DNA from: Eutypella sp. D-1
Lineage: Eukaryota; Ascomycota; Sordariomycetes; Xylariales; Diatrypaceae
Reading direction: 5' to 3'
Assembly: GCA_023313575.1 (NCBI GenBank)
Contig: JAJTTP010000023.1
Coordinates: forward strand, 496,001 to 560,000
Length of the DNA stretch: 64,000 nucleotides
Shown: positions 13,101-25,637 of the stretch, in pieces
How positions within the stretch are numbered: the stretch's first letter is position 1
Layout of the letters: each line of letters opens with the position of its first letter
The notes under the pieces: generated by a model
Told to the model about the DNA's origin: nothing
Database searches by the model: none
The model's input: the letters and a program-made list of their open reading frames with translations, nothing else
Translations under genes and position numbers: made by a program

Positions 13101-16100
13101 ACCTTAAAAACGGATATTATTATATTAAAATTAAACCCGGAAACGAATAGAAAACAGCTTTTAAAACGAAATACGGTTTATTCGAATATTTAATTATGTT
13201 TTTCGGATTAATTAACATATTAATATCGTTTTAACGCATAATTAACCACGTATTACGAAAATATCTTAATGTTTTTATTATTTATTATTTTAACGATATC
13301 CTTATTTATTTAAAATTAAAAAAATAGCATCAAAAATACATATATAAAATATTATAAACGTTATAAAACGTTAACTTATTAATAAAACCCGAAAAAAATA
13401 TATTTCATATATAAAAAATGGAATTCCTCGGATATATTATTACCCCCGAATATATTAAAATAAACCTTAAGAAAATCGTAACTATTAAGGATTAAAAAAT
13501 GCTTATTAATATAAAGGAAATATAGGCCTTTCTCGGTTTAATAAATTATTATCAGAAATTTATATAACGATTTAAACATATTATAACACTTTTTACGGAA
13601 TTAATAAAAAAGAATAAACGGTTTATATAAATTAATAAAATAAACGAATTTTTTAAAAAGTTAAAAAACGTTATTATTAATAAACTAATATTTATTATAT
13701 ACGATCTTAAAAAACCCGTTAAATTAAAAACCGACGCCTCGGATTACGCCTTTAAAATATAAATTAAATAACGAAATAAAAAAAGAAAATTATACTTTAT
13801 TACATTTTATTTTTATAAACTTATTAAAACCGAACTTAATTATCCGATTTATAATAAGGAATTTTTTATTATCGTTAACGTATTTAAAAAATTTAAACAT
13901 TACTTTATAAAAAATATGCATTAAATTAAAGTCTATACCGATTATAAGAATATTATATACTTTTTTACTACTTAAACCTTTAACGGAAAACAGTTACGAT
14001 ACGCCGAGTATTTTACGGAATTCGATTATATTATTATTTATAAAAAAAGATTAAAAAACGGATAAACAAATATTATTAGTAAATAACCTATTATAAAAGA
14101 AAAATATATACTAATTAAATACGCGGTATTCCGATAAACGTTAAAAAAACACTTAGAATAACGATAAATTACTATTATTAAGATTATTTAAAATAATTTA
14201 TATAAATAAATCGAATAATATAATAATAAATTACTAATAAAAAAATAAACAGAAATATTATAAATATTATAAGAATTATAAGAATAATTAATATAAAAAA
14301 TTTACGAATATTCTTTATATAAATATTTAAAAAATTATAAATTTTTTAAATAATTATAACGGATTTATATATTCGATAAAATAAAATCAGTAATATAATA
14401 AATATAATAACGATATAATATATGCGGAAAAATTAAAATAAAACGATATAAACCTTATAAAAAACTATAATTATTACTAGTTAATAAATAATTATAAGAA
14501 TTTATTATATTCGATTTTATTATTAAATTACTAATATTAAAAGATTTAATAATACGTAACGATTATAATAACATATTCGTAATCGTTAACCGATTTATAA
14601 AATTTTTTTATTTTATTTTATATAACGAAAACACCGACGCAGAATAAATAGCATACATTTTTTTATAACATATTATAACAATATACGGTTTTATATTCGA
14701 AATCATCTCCGATAAAAAAACGATATTCGTATTAAAATTTTAGTAAAACCTTATAATAAAATTAAAACTAAACTTTAAGCTTACGATAGCTTTAAAATAT
14801 TAAATAAACGGATAAACAAAACGAATTAATTAAATATTAAAAACTTATTTTCGATAATATATTAATTATAAATAAAATAATTAAATAAAGTAATTATTTA
14901 TTATATAATTAATTTATAACATAACTTATTATAAAAATATACGGATAATATTTATTAACGTTAATTTCGGATTTACCCCGGACGTTTACCGAGATACTTA
15001 TAAAAAAGGACCAAATAATATTAAAGCTATATTAATATCGGAATAACTTAAATAATTACATAAAAAAATAAAAGTAAAACTCGAACTTATACGTTAATAA
15101 ATAAGCAGATATTATAATTAAAAAAAGTTAAAAAAACTAATTTTCTCGGAAAAAGATATAATTTATTTAGCCATAAAAAATATTATGATAAAACGATTTA
15201 ATAAAAAATTTAATTATAAATATATCGGATTATACTTAATTATTAAAAAAATATCAGAAAATAATTACGAATTAAACTTATTATTAAAAATTAGGATTTA
15301 TTTAATTTTTTATATTTCTTTATTTAAGGACGTAATAAATATAAACGCTATAAAAATAAGATAAAATAACGTCGAAATAAAAATAAACGAATACGAAATA
15401 AAAAAAATCTTAAACGTACGAATAAAAAATAAACGAATAAAATATAAGGTTAAATAAAAAGGATATAATAACTCCGAAAATATATAAAAACCCGTTAATT
15501 ATTTAATAAACGTTTAATGCTTTTTAAAAAGTTTTTATTAACGCCGATAAAAACGTTAATAAAAATAATATCTTAATTAAAATTACCCGATATATTTATC
15601 TTAAACTAATTAAGATCCGGAATAACTTTAAAATTTATAAATATTTTAATAAACCCCGTAAAACGTATATTTTCCGTTTAATGCTTTTTTTCCTTTAATT
15701 TTTTTAAATTATCGATACCATAAAAAACCGCCTTTATTATTTTCTCGTATTATATACGCTTTTAACGACGTAAACGGCAAAATTTAACGTTTATTTTAAA
15801 AATTACTTTCTCGGCTTTTTTTTCCGCAGCCTTAAGTTTTAACTTTAATTTTCGATATTAAAATATAACTTTTTATAATTACTCCGGATTAAACCTAAAT
15901 ATATCGCATTAACTCCGGTTATAACGAATATACGATAAATAATAAGAAAAATCCGAATTAAAAACTTTACATTTTAATTAATAACGTTCGTAATAAAAAT
16001 AAAAAGCTATATTAACCGGATCGGATAATAAAATTGCCGTAAAAAAGAAATCGCGTTAAAAGGTTTTACGTTAAAATAAAAAAATCGCGCGCTTAAAAAT

Positions 16101-16226
16101 CGATTTATTAATATAACCAAATATAATAAAAAAGATATAAAATAAGAAAAAAAAGAAATACTTATAATAAAAAAGGAACAGGAATAATAAATTTTAAAGA
16201 TAAAAACTTTAAAAAAGGAGAAATCG

Positions 16227-16654
16227 TATTATAACCTAATTAAATTAATGGGCCTAAATAAGATTAGCATAAATAATCCTTAATTATAACATTAAAAAGG
16301 ATAAACACGATAAAATAAGCCATATTTAAATTACGTAATAAAAAAATAACATAAATAACTTAATTATCCTAATAATTTTAAATAACCTAAATAACTTAAT
16401 TATCCTAACGATTTAATATTTAATATCATATTTTAATATTAGGAATAAAGGATATAAATAATATATAATTACGTTTATTACCTTTTTTTTAAATAACTTT
16501 TAAATTTATTAGCTTATAATATAATTTGGTTACTTAAAGCACCTTTTTTTTTACTATTATTAAACGTGATTATTTATTACTTAAAACCCCTAACACTTTT
16601 ATTAATATAGATCCCTCGATTAGACTAATAGTTAGGAATAAACCAGCCGTCATA
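16227..16654 (+). repeat. 3' LTR of element G3 (subfamily B)
   Basis: 428 bp, exactly the length of the 5' LTR. It begins TATTATAACC (the TG start changed to TA) and ends CCAGCCGTCATA, followed by the ATAAT duplication at 16655-16659. Confidence 0.85.
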
Positions 16655-18302
16655 ATAATTTATTTTTTTAATATCGGATTTTATGTTTTTATTATTCGAT
16701 TTTATTCCGGATTTTTATAACTTTTAACGTTTAATATATATATTTGTTATAATAACATATTTAATATTTTCCGGGGCAGGATATTTTTTTTAACCATTTT
16801 TAATTATATAATACGCGGTTAACGTAACGTATAATTTTTTTATATTATCGTCGGTCGGTTTCGTTTTTTTTTTATAAAAAATCGAATCCTTTTTTAGTTA
16901 TTTATTTAATTCGGTTAATAATACCGATTTTTCGGTCCTTATATTAATAACATTCGTATTTTCGGCAGTTAACGGGGTATTTTAAAAAATGCGGCGTTTA
17001 AGTTTAAATTTTTTAATTAATAAACTTATTTTAATTACGAAATTATTATAAATAAATTTTTAATCGTTATTTTTTAAGGCGTTATTAAAATCGTTTAACG
17101 TAAATGCTATACATTTTTTATAATTTATAATTTTATTATTTTTTAAACCAGTTAATTAATTATTTTAGTTTTTTTTTTTTTACGAAATAAATTTCCGTAA
17201 AAACTTTTTTTTTATCGTTATCGAAGTATTTATTTTATTATTATTAACGTTATTCTTTTATTACGGCTTAAGCTAATTATTTAATTTTTTATAATCTTTA
17301 TTAATAAATATTATTATCCGAGTATATGCGGCGGATTATTCCGAACATTTTTTTACCGGTAAAAAGTTACTTTTTTTCGGGTATAAGTTTTTAATTTTTA
17401 TTTCGTTTAAATTTTTTACATTCTTTTTTAAAATATCCTATTTTATTATAATTATAATATTTAATTTATTGTTTATTTTTTCGTATTATATCGAATAATA
17501 TAAGTCTTAATGCCGTCCCGTAAAATATATTGGTAAGCTTTTAGTTTTAATTTTTATTATTTTAATATTTTTTAAATTTTTTAAATACGTAATATCCTTT
17601 TTTTTTTTAAATTATTTATTATCGATTTTAATTATTAAAATAACGAATTTATCGAAAACGTTTAATTTATTTTACGTAATAATCTTATTTTTAATTAAAT
17701 CTTTAAATTTTGAATAAAACGTATCGATAAAAAATTTATTATCGATTTAATCTGTTTTAATAATAAACTATTTAAATTACGCGATATACGTATAAGCTAT
17801 TCCTTTTTATTTAAAACTTAAAAATTATTACGTAATAGCTTAGGCTTTATCCGGGTTTCCGTAATTAGTTTTTATTTTTTTTCCGAAATTTTTATATTTT
17901 TTAAAAAAACGTTTAATTTCCGTAATTCTTTTTTTTTTCCCATTTTTACGAAAGTATTTAAAATAAGTTCGAATTATTAAGTTATGTTTCCGGTAAAATA
18001 TAACGTAATATTAAAAATTTTATTAATTTCCGTGGTTAATATATAACGTTATTAATATAAATAAATTACGGCTATAATAAAAAAAGGTTATATAAAAGTA
18101 ATGTTATTATAAAGTTTAAGTTTTTTAAATTTAAATTTAACGGGTGTAATTTTTTAAATTACGGTTATAATCGCCGTTTATTTAATTCGTTCGATCCGTT
18201 TAAGTAAAAGATTAATAATTTATTAAAAGTTTTAACTTAAAAAAAATATAATATCGGATATTGTTTAAAGTTAATAATATTATTAAATAAAAGTTTATAA
18301 CG

Positions 18303-18718
18303 TATAACGGTTAATTTATTCCTAATTATTAATTTAATTAAAAGGTTTATATTAATAAAAATGTTAAAGGTTTTAAATAATAAGTAATTATGTTTAATAA
18401 TAGTAAAAAAAAGGGTATTTTAAATAATTAAATTATATTATAAACTGGTAAACTTAAAAATTATTTAAAAAAAAAGTAATAAACGTAATTATATATTATT
18501 TATATCTTTTATCCCTAATATTAAAATATGTGGTTATATTAAATCTTTAAATCGTAATAAATTTAATTAATACCTTTTAAATCCATGGATTATAACGGAT
18601 CTATATATGGCTTTTTTTATAACTTATTAAGTGTGGCTGGCTTATGTCTTTATTTTTCCGGCAGTACCGTTAACGAATAGGGTTACCAGCCCCCACTTGG
18701 CCTAGTCAGGCCATAACA
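18303..18718 (-). repeat. 5' LTR of element G2 (subfamily A)
   Basis: 416 bp in minus orientation. The outer end, TGTTATGGCCTGACTAGG on the minus strand, and the first 80 bases are nearly free of RIP, while the inner part is AT-rich. Target duplication TAATT follows at 18719-18723. Confidence 0.85.
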
Positions 18719-18723
18719 TAATT

Positions 18724-20134
18724 AATCTTATAAATTAATTATATCCAAAAATCGATTAAACCTTAATTATCGATTTAAAATATAAAGGATCGCTTTTCCT
18801 TATATATAAAAGGTATAAAATCGCTCCTATTTAAATAATCTCTTTTTTAACTAATTAACGATTAATTTAAGTATTTACTTTTTTACGCCCTTTATTATCT
18901 AAAATTAAGACTAATGGTAACGGCTTCGTTACAAAAGCGTAAGTAGTACATAACAGACAGTGGTTGAGAATCAAATCATGTCACCCCAGGATGCGCCCAC
19001 AGAAATCTAGATAGGTTTAGGTATGATGTGATAGCAGGCCTATTCCATAGATGGAAGTTGAGAACTTCAAATACCCACAACTCGAACTCGAAAACCAGAT
19101 TCGAATGGGCAAGGGTCACTGCGCTGACTTTCGGGGTTTCGATCATGTAATATGCAAAGCTTTCAAGAATTGTCGTTGCCGGCACATTCCAGCTTGCGAG
19201 GGGACCTCTTCCGTCAATCTTGTCGTGTCAGTGAGGCCGAGCTCGGCGTGCATTGAAGCGCTATTCTCTTGATCTGCGTCGGAGCTCGGCTCCGATCTGA
19301 GATTCCCTCCCGGGATACGCTAAACACCAGACTAGGGAGTATACTTGGCGAGTGACCAGATGAAAACTCATCAATTCTCGGCGCCTAGATCCGAATCAAT
19401 CAGTCATTCACCTATACTTTATATCAGCCGCAATGATGCGCAACCGGTCGTGGATACTCAACGTCCAACACCTATGTGGTATGCTGCTGGGCTTCGCGCA
19501 GCTCCGGTCGTCGCTCCGGTCGCCTCGCATCTTCTCCACCAGTTCGCAATCAGGCCGTTTTCGCGATTCCATCAAGTGGTAAAATTTCAGCTCCAGAAAA
19601 TAGCAGGCAAGGGTGTTGACCGGATTTCGTCGGGAATAAAGAATACGCAGGGGAAAAACCGAAGGATTGGTATCGGTCCGCGTGCTAGTGATCTAAAACT
19701 TTGCACGAGCCAACCACTGATCGATCAGATAACTCAACGTCCCCATCCACCCCCCATCTAATCTTATCTGATCGTATGAGGGTGCCACATCCGCGGGCGC
19801 CATACCCGGATTGGACACCTTCCATCAGGGGTCTGGCCCTCGTCAACTGGCCGTCGACGAAGACATCCCGGTCACGTAGGCCTTAGACATGCAGGTTTCT
19901 ATGCCCTTTCACTGCAACCCACCCGGCCGATCACCATGCTCGGGTCCGCCATAGCCCCCGCTTTCTTTCGATGGGAGAGGTGATCATGGGTAGTACAAAA
20001 ATAGTCCTCGCCGCTCAATTCAGCCCGAGGGACAGTGAAAATATTTTCATCTCAGCTACTCTATAGACATGCGATGACCCAAGCGAATTAATGCTCCATC
20101 AAATCTGTGACCCACCCGGTCGAAATCAGTCACA
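18724..20134. other. Boundary from AT-rich block to gene island, and upstream region of the siderophore transporter
   Basis: Up to about 18,950 the sequence keeps the AT-rich, RIP-like composition. From there it changes within a few tens of bases to normal GC. No convincing gene lies between 18,950 and 20,134; frames of up to 138 codons there are compositional and show no family motif. The stretch contains the two GATA-type sites at 19724-19732 and 19764-19772. Confidence 0.6.
19724..19772. promoter_or_regulatory. Pair of inverted ATCAGATAA sites (iron-responsive GATA-factor type)
   Basis: ATCAGATAA occurs at 19724-19732 on the plus strand and, inverted (TTATCTGAT), at 19764-19772. Both are perfect matches to ATCWGATAA, the known binding sequence of the fungal iron-sensing GATA repressors SreA/SRE/Urbs1. 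They lie about 360-410 bp upstream of a siderophore-transporter start. Iron-dependent repression of that gene is therefore a reasonable inference, not shown here. Confidence 0.6.
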
Positions 20135-22061
20135 ATGGGACAGCCAGAGCAGGCACATCGCGATGACGAAATCGTCAGGGAACAATGCCCAAGTCCGCCA
20201 GCCGAGGAGAAGCGCAGCGAAGAGGACGCGCCGGATGCCTCGAGCACGGGCGGCCTTGCCGGAGTCGAGAAGATCCGGGCGACTACCAAGACATGGACGA
20301 AGCCGTGGCTCATCGCAGCCTATGCCTGGTATGTGAAATCATGGGGAATTGATCCCGCAGTATGGCCAATTGCTAACGATACCCTCATTCAGTATATGGC
20401 TCGTCTACTTCACAGATTCGTTATCGCAGCAGACTTCTGCTACCTTGCAGCCCTTCGTCACGAGCTCGTTCGGACTTCACGGACTCCTAGGCGTAACGGG
20501 CATCGTGTCCACCATAGTTGCGGGAGTCACAAAGCTGCCCCTCGCGCGGATCATCGATACCATCGGTCGGATCCAGGGCCTTGTCATAATGTTAGTCTGT
20601 GTTGTCATCTCGCTCGTCCTAATGGCAGTCTGCGAGAACATACAGACCTACGCGGCCGCCCAGACCTTCTTCTGGACGGGCATGAACGGCATAGCGTACG
20701 TCCTCGACGTGTTCACCGCCGACGTCACCTCCCTCCGAAACCGCATGATCATGTTCGGCCTCACCTCCACGCCCTACGTCTGCAACACTTTCGCCGGCCC
20801 AGCCGTCGGTGAGGCTTTCCTTGAGGGCAGCACATGGCGCTGGGGTTACGGCGCCTACGCCATTATTATTCCCGCCATGTGCGCTCCTGTCATCGTCATC
20901 TTTACGGTCCAACTGCAGCGGGCCAAGAAGGAGGGTAACTACGTCAAACCACGAAGCGATCGCACGATACTGCAGTCGATCCAGTACTGGGTAGTCGAAT
21001 TGGACGTGGCTGGCATACTCTTGATCGTGGCCGGTTTCTCACTCTTCCTCTTGCCGTTCAGCCTGTCTACGTACCAACCAGAAGGCTGGGGGTCACCAAC
21101 AATCATCGCGATGTTTGTCATTGGAGTTGTTTGTCTCATCGCGTTTCCCTTCTTCGAGCGATATATCGCACCGAAGTCGTTCATACCGTTCGAGCTATTC
21201 AAAGACAGGACGGTGTTGGCTGCGTGCTTTATGGGAGCCAATGCTTGGATCAGTTCGTAGTAAGTTGCACGCCGTGGGCTATTCCGCAAAAGGAGAGTTA
21301 GCATATCTAACCAGTTACAGTTGCTACAAAATGTACTTCTCATCGTACCTCCAGGTTGTGTATAACCTGAGCATCTCCCAGGCAGGCTATGTCGGCAATG
21401 TCTTCAATATCGTGTCATGCGCCATCGCAGCTCCCATTGGCTTGTAAGTGATAAAGAGCCGATTTTCTCTAGACCATGATTATATACTGACGCTATGACT
21501 CTCGACAGCCTCTTCCGCTGGAGGAACCGATACAAGTGGCTTGGCTACATTATGGTCCCGCTCAAGATCCTAGCGACCGGCCTGCTGATCAAATTCCGGA
21601 TGCCGGGGACACACATCGGTCTGGTCGTATTCTGTGAGGTAATCGGCTCAATCGCGGCCGGGTCCATTGTGATGATCGAGCAAATCGCCATCATGGCGTC
21701 GGTGTCGCATAGAGACGTCGCAGTCGGCCTGGCCCTTCTCGGTATGGTCACCAGCTGCGGCGGCTCCATCGGTCAGACCATCAGCACCGCCATCTGGACC
21801 AACACACTCCCACAGAATCTAGTCAAGCATCTGCCCGATGAGCTCAAGGCCGATGCCGCCACCATCTACGGAGACCTGACGGTCCAACTTGGCTACGAGT
21901 GGGGCTCCCCGGCCCGGGACGCCATCGTGCAGGCCTACGCCGACACCCAGAAGCTCATGCTAATCGCTGCAACGGTGACATTGGTCGGGCCCATCATTTG
22001 GATCAGCTTGATGAAGAATCACCGGTTAGACAAAGAGCAGACGAAAGGCCTAGTCTTTTAG
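20135..22061 (+). CDS. Siderophore iron transporter, major facilitator superfamily (MirB/Arn type)
   Basis: Four exons, 20135-20328, 20393-21259, 21321-21443 and 21509-22061, give 578 aa, the usual size of this family. Introns are 64, 61 and 65 bp, with donors GTATGT, GTAAGT and GTAAGT and branch sites TGCTAAC and ATCTAAC in the first two. The first 50 or so residues are hydrophilic and cytosolic. Then follow the family signatures: WLVYFTDSLSQQTSATLQPF, LPLARIIDTIGR, WTGMNGIAYVLDVFTADV and, across the second intron, SSYLQVVYNLSISQAGYVGN. The polypeptide is strongly hydrophobic, consistent with 12-14 membrane segments. The family imports ferric hydroxamate siderophores at the plasma membrane by proton symport. 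No siderophore-synthetase gene is adjacent, so it may take up foreign siderophores (inference). The substrate cannot be told from sequence. The two ATCAGATAA sites upstream fit iron regulation. Confidence 0.9.
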
Positions 22062-22831
22062 TGATCGGTTGCATCCGTTCCCTGCTGTATGTACCTTTTC
22101 AAGAAACTAGTGTCTGTAGAAGATGATCAGTTTCCACTCGGATCGCGGATACTTAATGTATACGACCAGGCTTCGTAACCTTGATACGTAATGAGCATTG
22201 CCTTTGCCTCAGCCAGTATCGTGTTGTATGATATGTAGGCATGAGTCGTTAATCTGGTTGACAACAATGGCTCTCAACATCGCGGCGCATCGGTTATTTC
22301 ACGTGATACCGGCATCCTCGGTACAGAGTTGGTCTCGTAAATCCAAGGATCTCAAACATCGTGCCTCCATTGTGCCTCGTATCCTCATTGCAACCCCACA
22401 GCCCCCAATAAAAACACTACGCTAGATATTACATGGGGCATCCTACTTAGTGGCTGTTGAACTTGGAGATATCTGGGGTTGGCGTACTATGGTACAGTGG
22501 TGCCCGGCAGAAGTCAGTGGGCGACCCCACCGCTCGGCAACGGCTTAAAATACCATTCGATCGCATAACGGTTAGACCACACCACGTTGCTGAATTCAGA
22601 CCCTTCTCCGGCTTGTCACGAGTGCTCAGCGAATACAGCCGGTTTCTCGGACGGATGAATCCACTGCGCCTGACCTTGACTTCGCCTTAGCAATATACCG
22701 AATGCGGGTGTCCCCGTTTGGTGCATGGGGTTTCCCAGCCCCAACCCGCCTTATATAAAAGCCACGTACCTCACGACGATGCTATTTATCCGGGAAGCAT
22801 CTGGTTCATACGATGGTAAGGAACGCTCACC
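22062..22831 (+). other. Intergenic region between the transporter and GH43 genes
   Basis: 770 bp of normal-GC DNA without a convincing frame. It holds the 3' flank of the transporter and the promoter of the GH43 gene, with a TATA box at 22752-22760. Confidence 0.5.
22752..22760 (+). promoter_or_regulatory. TATA box of the GH43 gene
   Basis: TATATAAAA lies 72 bp upstream of the GH43 start codon, a usual distance for a fungal TATA element given a short leader. It is the only clear TATA element in this gap. Confidence 0.5.
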
Positions 22832-25163
22832 ATGGTTTCTCTTTTGTTGCCGATCGCCCTGGGCGCCACTCTGACATGCGGTCGTTCAATCCCTAGAGCG
22901 GACCAAGTCTCGTCCGCTCTCGAAGCCGTGACTGTCACAAACATTGAGGATATCCGGGGAAATATCCATCTGCCGAAGGAGGCGGAGGGCCTCCCTCTCA
23001 CCTGGACTAGCAGCGACCCGTCGGTGATATCCTCTGACGGCATAGTTCGCCGACCATCAGAAGACCAAGATGTTGTATTAACTGCCTCTATCGAACAAGG
23101 CGGAGAGGCAAGCCAACGAAACCTGACCGCCTCGGTCAAGAAAGCAGTCAAGCTTGATGCACTGGAGGGCTATGCATTCGCTTATTTCACTGGAAACACC
23201 CGTGAGGGGGAGAATATCTACTTCGCCGCTAGCAAGGGCAATGACGCCCTGCAATGGCAGGAGTTGAACGGCGGGCAACCTGCCATTCGCTCGTCAGAGG
23301 GCACAAAGGGTCTCAGGGACCCCTTCATCATCAGGTCTCACGAGGGCGACAAATTTTTCCTAATCGCTACCGACTTGTCCATCGGCAGCGGCACATCATG
23401 GGGCGACGCAGTGAAGACCGGAAGCCGTTACATTGAGATATGGGAGAGCAATGACCTGAAGACCTGGTCGGCACAGCGCCACGTCCTGGTTTCCCCGGAG
23501 ACTGCGGGCAACACGTGGGCCCCCGAGGCCTTTTATGACGAGGATCTCGGCGAATACCTGGTGTTCTGGGCGTCCGCCATCTACTCCGCCGATGACCCGG
23601 GACACACGGGACAATCGTACCAGCGCATGATGTACGCCACGACCCGTGACTTCGTCACGTTCAGCGAGGCGAAGATTTGGCAAGACGCCGGCTACGCACG
23701 GATTGACACGACCGTGCTTCGCGCCAACGGACAGTACTACCGGTTTACCAAGGACGAGGGCGGTGGCGGCACTGGTTGCACCGACATTATCGAGGAGAGC
23801 TCTTCATCCCTCACAGCCGAGCTAGGGTCGTGGAAGCAAGTCGCCGCCTGTATCGGCCGGGATGCAGGAACAAAGGCCGTCGAGGGCCCCACTAGCTTCA
23901 AGTCGAATCCAGGTGACGCAACTGGCGACAAGTACTATCTTTTTGTTGACGAGTACGGCGGACGCGGATACATTCCCTTGGAGACCGCCGACATTGCCAA
24001 CCCCAGCTGGAAGGTCTCCTCATCGTACAACTTACCCAAGAGCCCTCGGCATGGCACCGTTCTCCCAGTCACAGCAGCGGAGCTCGCGGCCCTGAACGGA
24101 GAGGCAGCTTCAAGCAAGAAAAGAAACACAAATGTTCTCACCGCAAGGCGCAACCCGTCCCTAACTGGATACTATGCCGATCCAAACATTGCTGTCTTTG
24201 GTGACACCTACTATATGTATGCTACAACTGATGGGACCCCAGGTTGGGGTGGTAACGAGTTCTACGTTTGGAAATCGGTAAGGCACTCCTCCTGCGTCTA
24301 ACACTTGAATCCCCCCGTACTCTCTCATGCATGAGATCAATCTGGAAAAGCACTCTAGCTAACTAAATATGCAGGATGATCTAGTCAGTTGGACAAGGGC
24401 TGAGAAGCCATTCCTTACTCTGGACGGTGCCAACGGCAACGTTCCTTGGGCCACGGGCAATGCATGGGCGCCCACGATCATCGATCGCGACGGAAAGTTC
24501 TATTTCTACTTCAGTGGACATAATCCAACCTACAACAGGAAGACCATCGGAGTAGCTGTCGCCGACTCTCCTGAAGGGCCTTTCACGGCAGAGTCGGAGG
24601 CCCTGATCCTGAATAATGAAGCCATCACCACAGGCCAGGCGATTGACCCTGCAGCTTTCCGTGACCCAGTCAGTAGTACATACTACCTGTACTGGGGTAA
24701 CGGTGTGCCCCTCGTAGCTGAGCTTGGCGACGACATGGTCTCGATTAAATGGGATACGCTCAAGAAACTGGAGGGCCTGGTCGATTTCCGCGAGGGTTTG
24801 TTCCTGAACTACCGCGAAGGATTGTACCACCTGACCTACTCGATCGACGACACCAGGTCCGAGAACTACCGCGTGGGCTACGCGACATCGGAGAGCGCCG
24901 TCGGACCGTTCACGTATCACGACGTTATCCTGCAGAAGAACGAGGAGGAGGGGATCCTAGGCACGGGTCACAACTCAGTGCTCAATGTCCCTCGCACGGA
25001 TGACTGGTATATTGTGTATCACCGATTCGCGATCCCCGACGGGAATGGCACCAAGCGTGAGACGGCAATTGACCGCCTCACCTTCAATGCGGAGACTGGC
25101 CTGCTAGACGTTGTTGTGCCAACTCTTGAAGGGGTGGCCGCTCAACGTGTTCCGCCACAGTAA
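22832..25163 (+). CDS. Secreted tandem GH43 glycosidase (alpha-L-arabinofuranosidase/arabinanase-like)
   Basis: Two exons, 22832-24277 and 24375-25163 (97 bp intron, phase 0, branch GCTAAC), give 744 aa. The start CACCATGG has a good context. Residues 1-20 form a signal peptide. Residues about 52-88 resemble an atrophied bacterial-type Ig domain (LTWTSSDPSV). A first GH43 five-bladed propeller covers about 112-420: base-type Asp in LRDPF (163), WAPE (229-232), Asp in IDTT (292), acid-type Glu in VEGP (351). A second GH43 domain starts near 445: YADPN (Asp 450), NAWAPT, AIDPAAFRD, and FREGLF as acid Glu. Both keep the catalytic triad, so both may be active. The family removes arabinose or xylose from plant arabinan and arabinoxylan outside the cell. 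Exact specificity is not readable. The tandem could also be annotated as beta-xylosidase. Confidence 0.88.
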
Positions 25164-25637
25164 GATGAGAATTTGAGCGAGTCATAAGCATGAGTTCGAT
25201 CAATTCTCTGTCCCGTTATTACTTAATGCAAATACATTTTGGACGATACTGCTTCTCGGGTGACACTCAGATGATATGGCATTTTTCAGCAACTAGTGCT
25301 TACAACGTAAGATCTTTGATGGGTGCCGTACTTGTTCAAGTACTTGAATGACTTTTTCATCTCTTAGGTGATAAAAATATCTCTTCCGGGACCTTGCGAA
25401 ATAATGCGTACTAGTTCAGCGTGTTCGGTGACCGAAGCCGGAATAAGTGGGACATCCGTTCACAGCGTAACAACGTACGTCATATCAGTACCTTCAACAT
25501 CTATACAATTTTATTGCAGATTGAGATTGTCGCTGCTTTGCGAAGTATCCAGTGTCCGCTATATAAAGAGGTGGGATCTAGGGTTTTTGAATACAGGTGC
25601 ATCATGAGGTGGCGGTCCAATTCTGTACGAGCCCATC
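25164..25637. other. Intergenic, convergent gene ends
   Basis: 474 bp between the convergent GH43 and serine hydrolase genes. I see no gene, RNA or repeat here. Confidence 0.5.

Larger units (their letters stand above)
9769..16654 (+). mobile_element. Complete nested Ty3/gypsy chromovirus (element G3)
   Basis: A 6886 bp element with two 428 bp LTRs (9769-10196 and 16227-16654), flanked by ATAAT duplications and inserted into the gag of element G2. Domains in order, read through RIP damage: gag about 10,440-12,150 with a CCHC knuckle near 11,045-11,095 (C to Y and H to Y changes); aspartic protease near 12,185-12,440 (a degraded DSG site near 12,205, then an I-L-G-like end); RT about 12,960-13,330 with box YYFNDILIY near 13,283-13,309; RNase H (TDASDYAF) about 13,730-13,960; integrase about 14,480-15,050; chromodomain about 15,395-15,530 (KVKxKGYNNSE). 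Its 3' non-coding stretch (15,690-16,226) differs from that of G1 and G2. Confidence 0.92.
5051..18718 (-). mobile_element. Ty3/gypsy chromovirus on the minus strand, split by a nested element (G2)
   Basis: Both ends are LTRs of equal length (5051-5466 and 18303-18718, 416 bp each) in minus orientation with TAATT duplications outside. Reading the minus strand: 5' LTR at 18718-18303; gag about 18,300-16,660 with a degraded CCHC knuckle near 17,460-17,420; interruption by element G3 (9769-16654); then the rest of gag/protease and pol from 9763 down to about 6150, with the RT YxDD box near 8345-8313 (YYFDNIFIY), RNase H about 7960-7750, integrase about 7150-6560 and chromodomain about 6330-6190. 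Without the insert the element is about 6.8 kb. All coding parts are stopped by RIP-type changes. Confidence 0.88.

Noticed and set aside
1..18718. Possible AT-rich mitochondrial or plasmid DNA
   Set aside because: Degraded gypsy domains, paired LTRs with target duplications and retained CpG with lost CpA show nuclear RIP-affected retrotransposons instead.
19345..19761. 138-codon frame upstream of the siderophore transporter
   Set aside because: No family motif, and it covers the GATA-type sites; more likely promoter and leader DNA.
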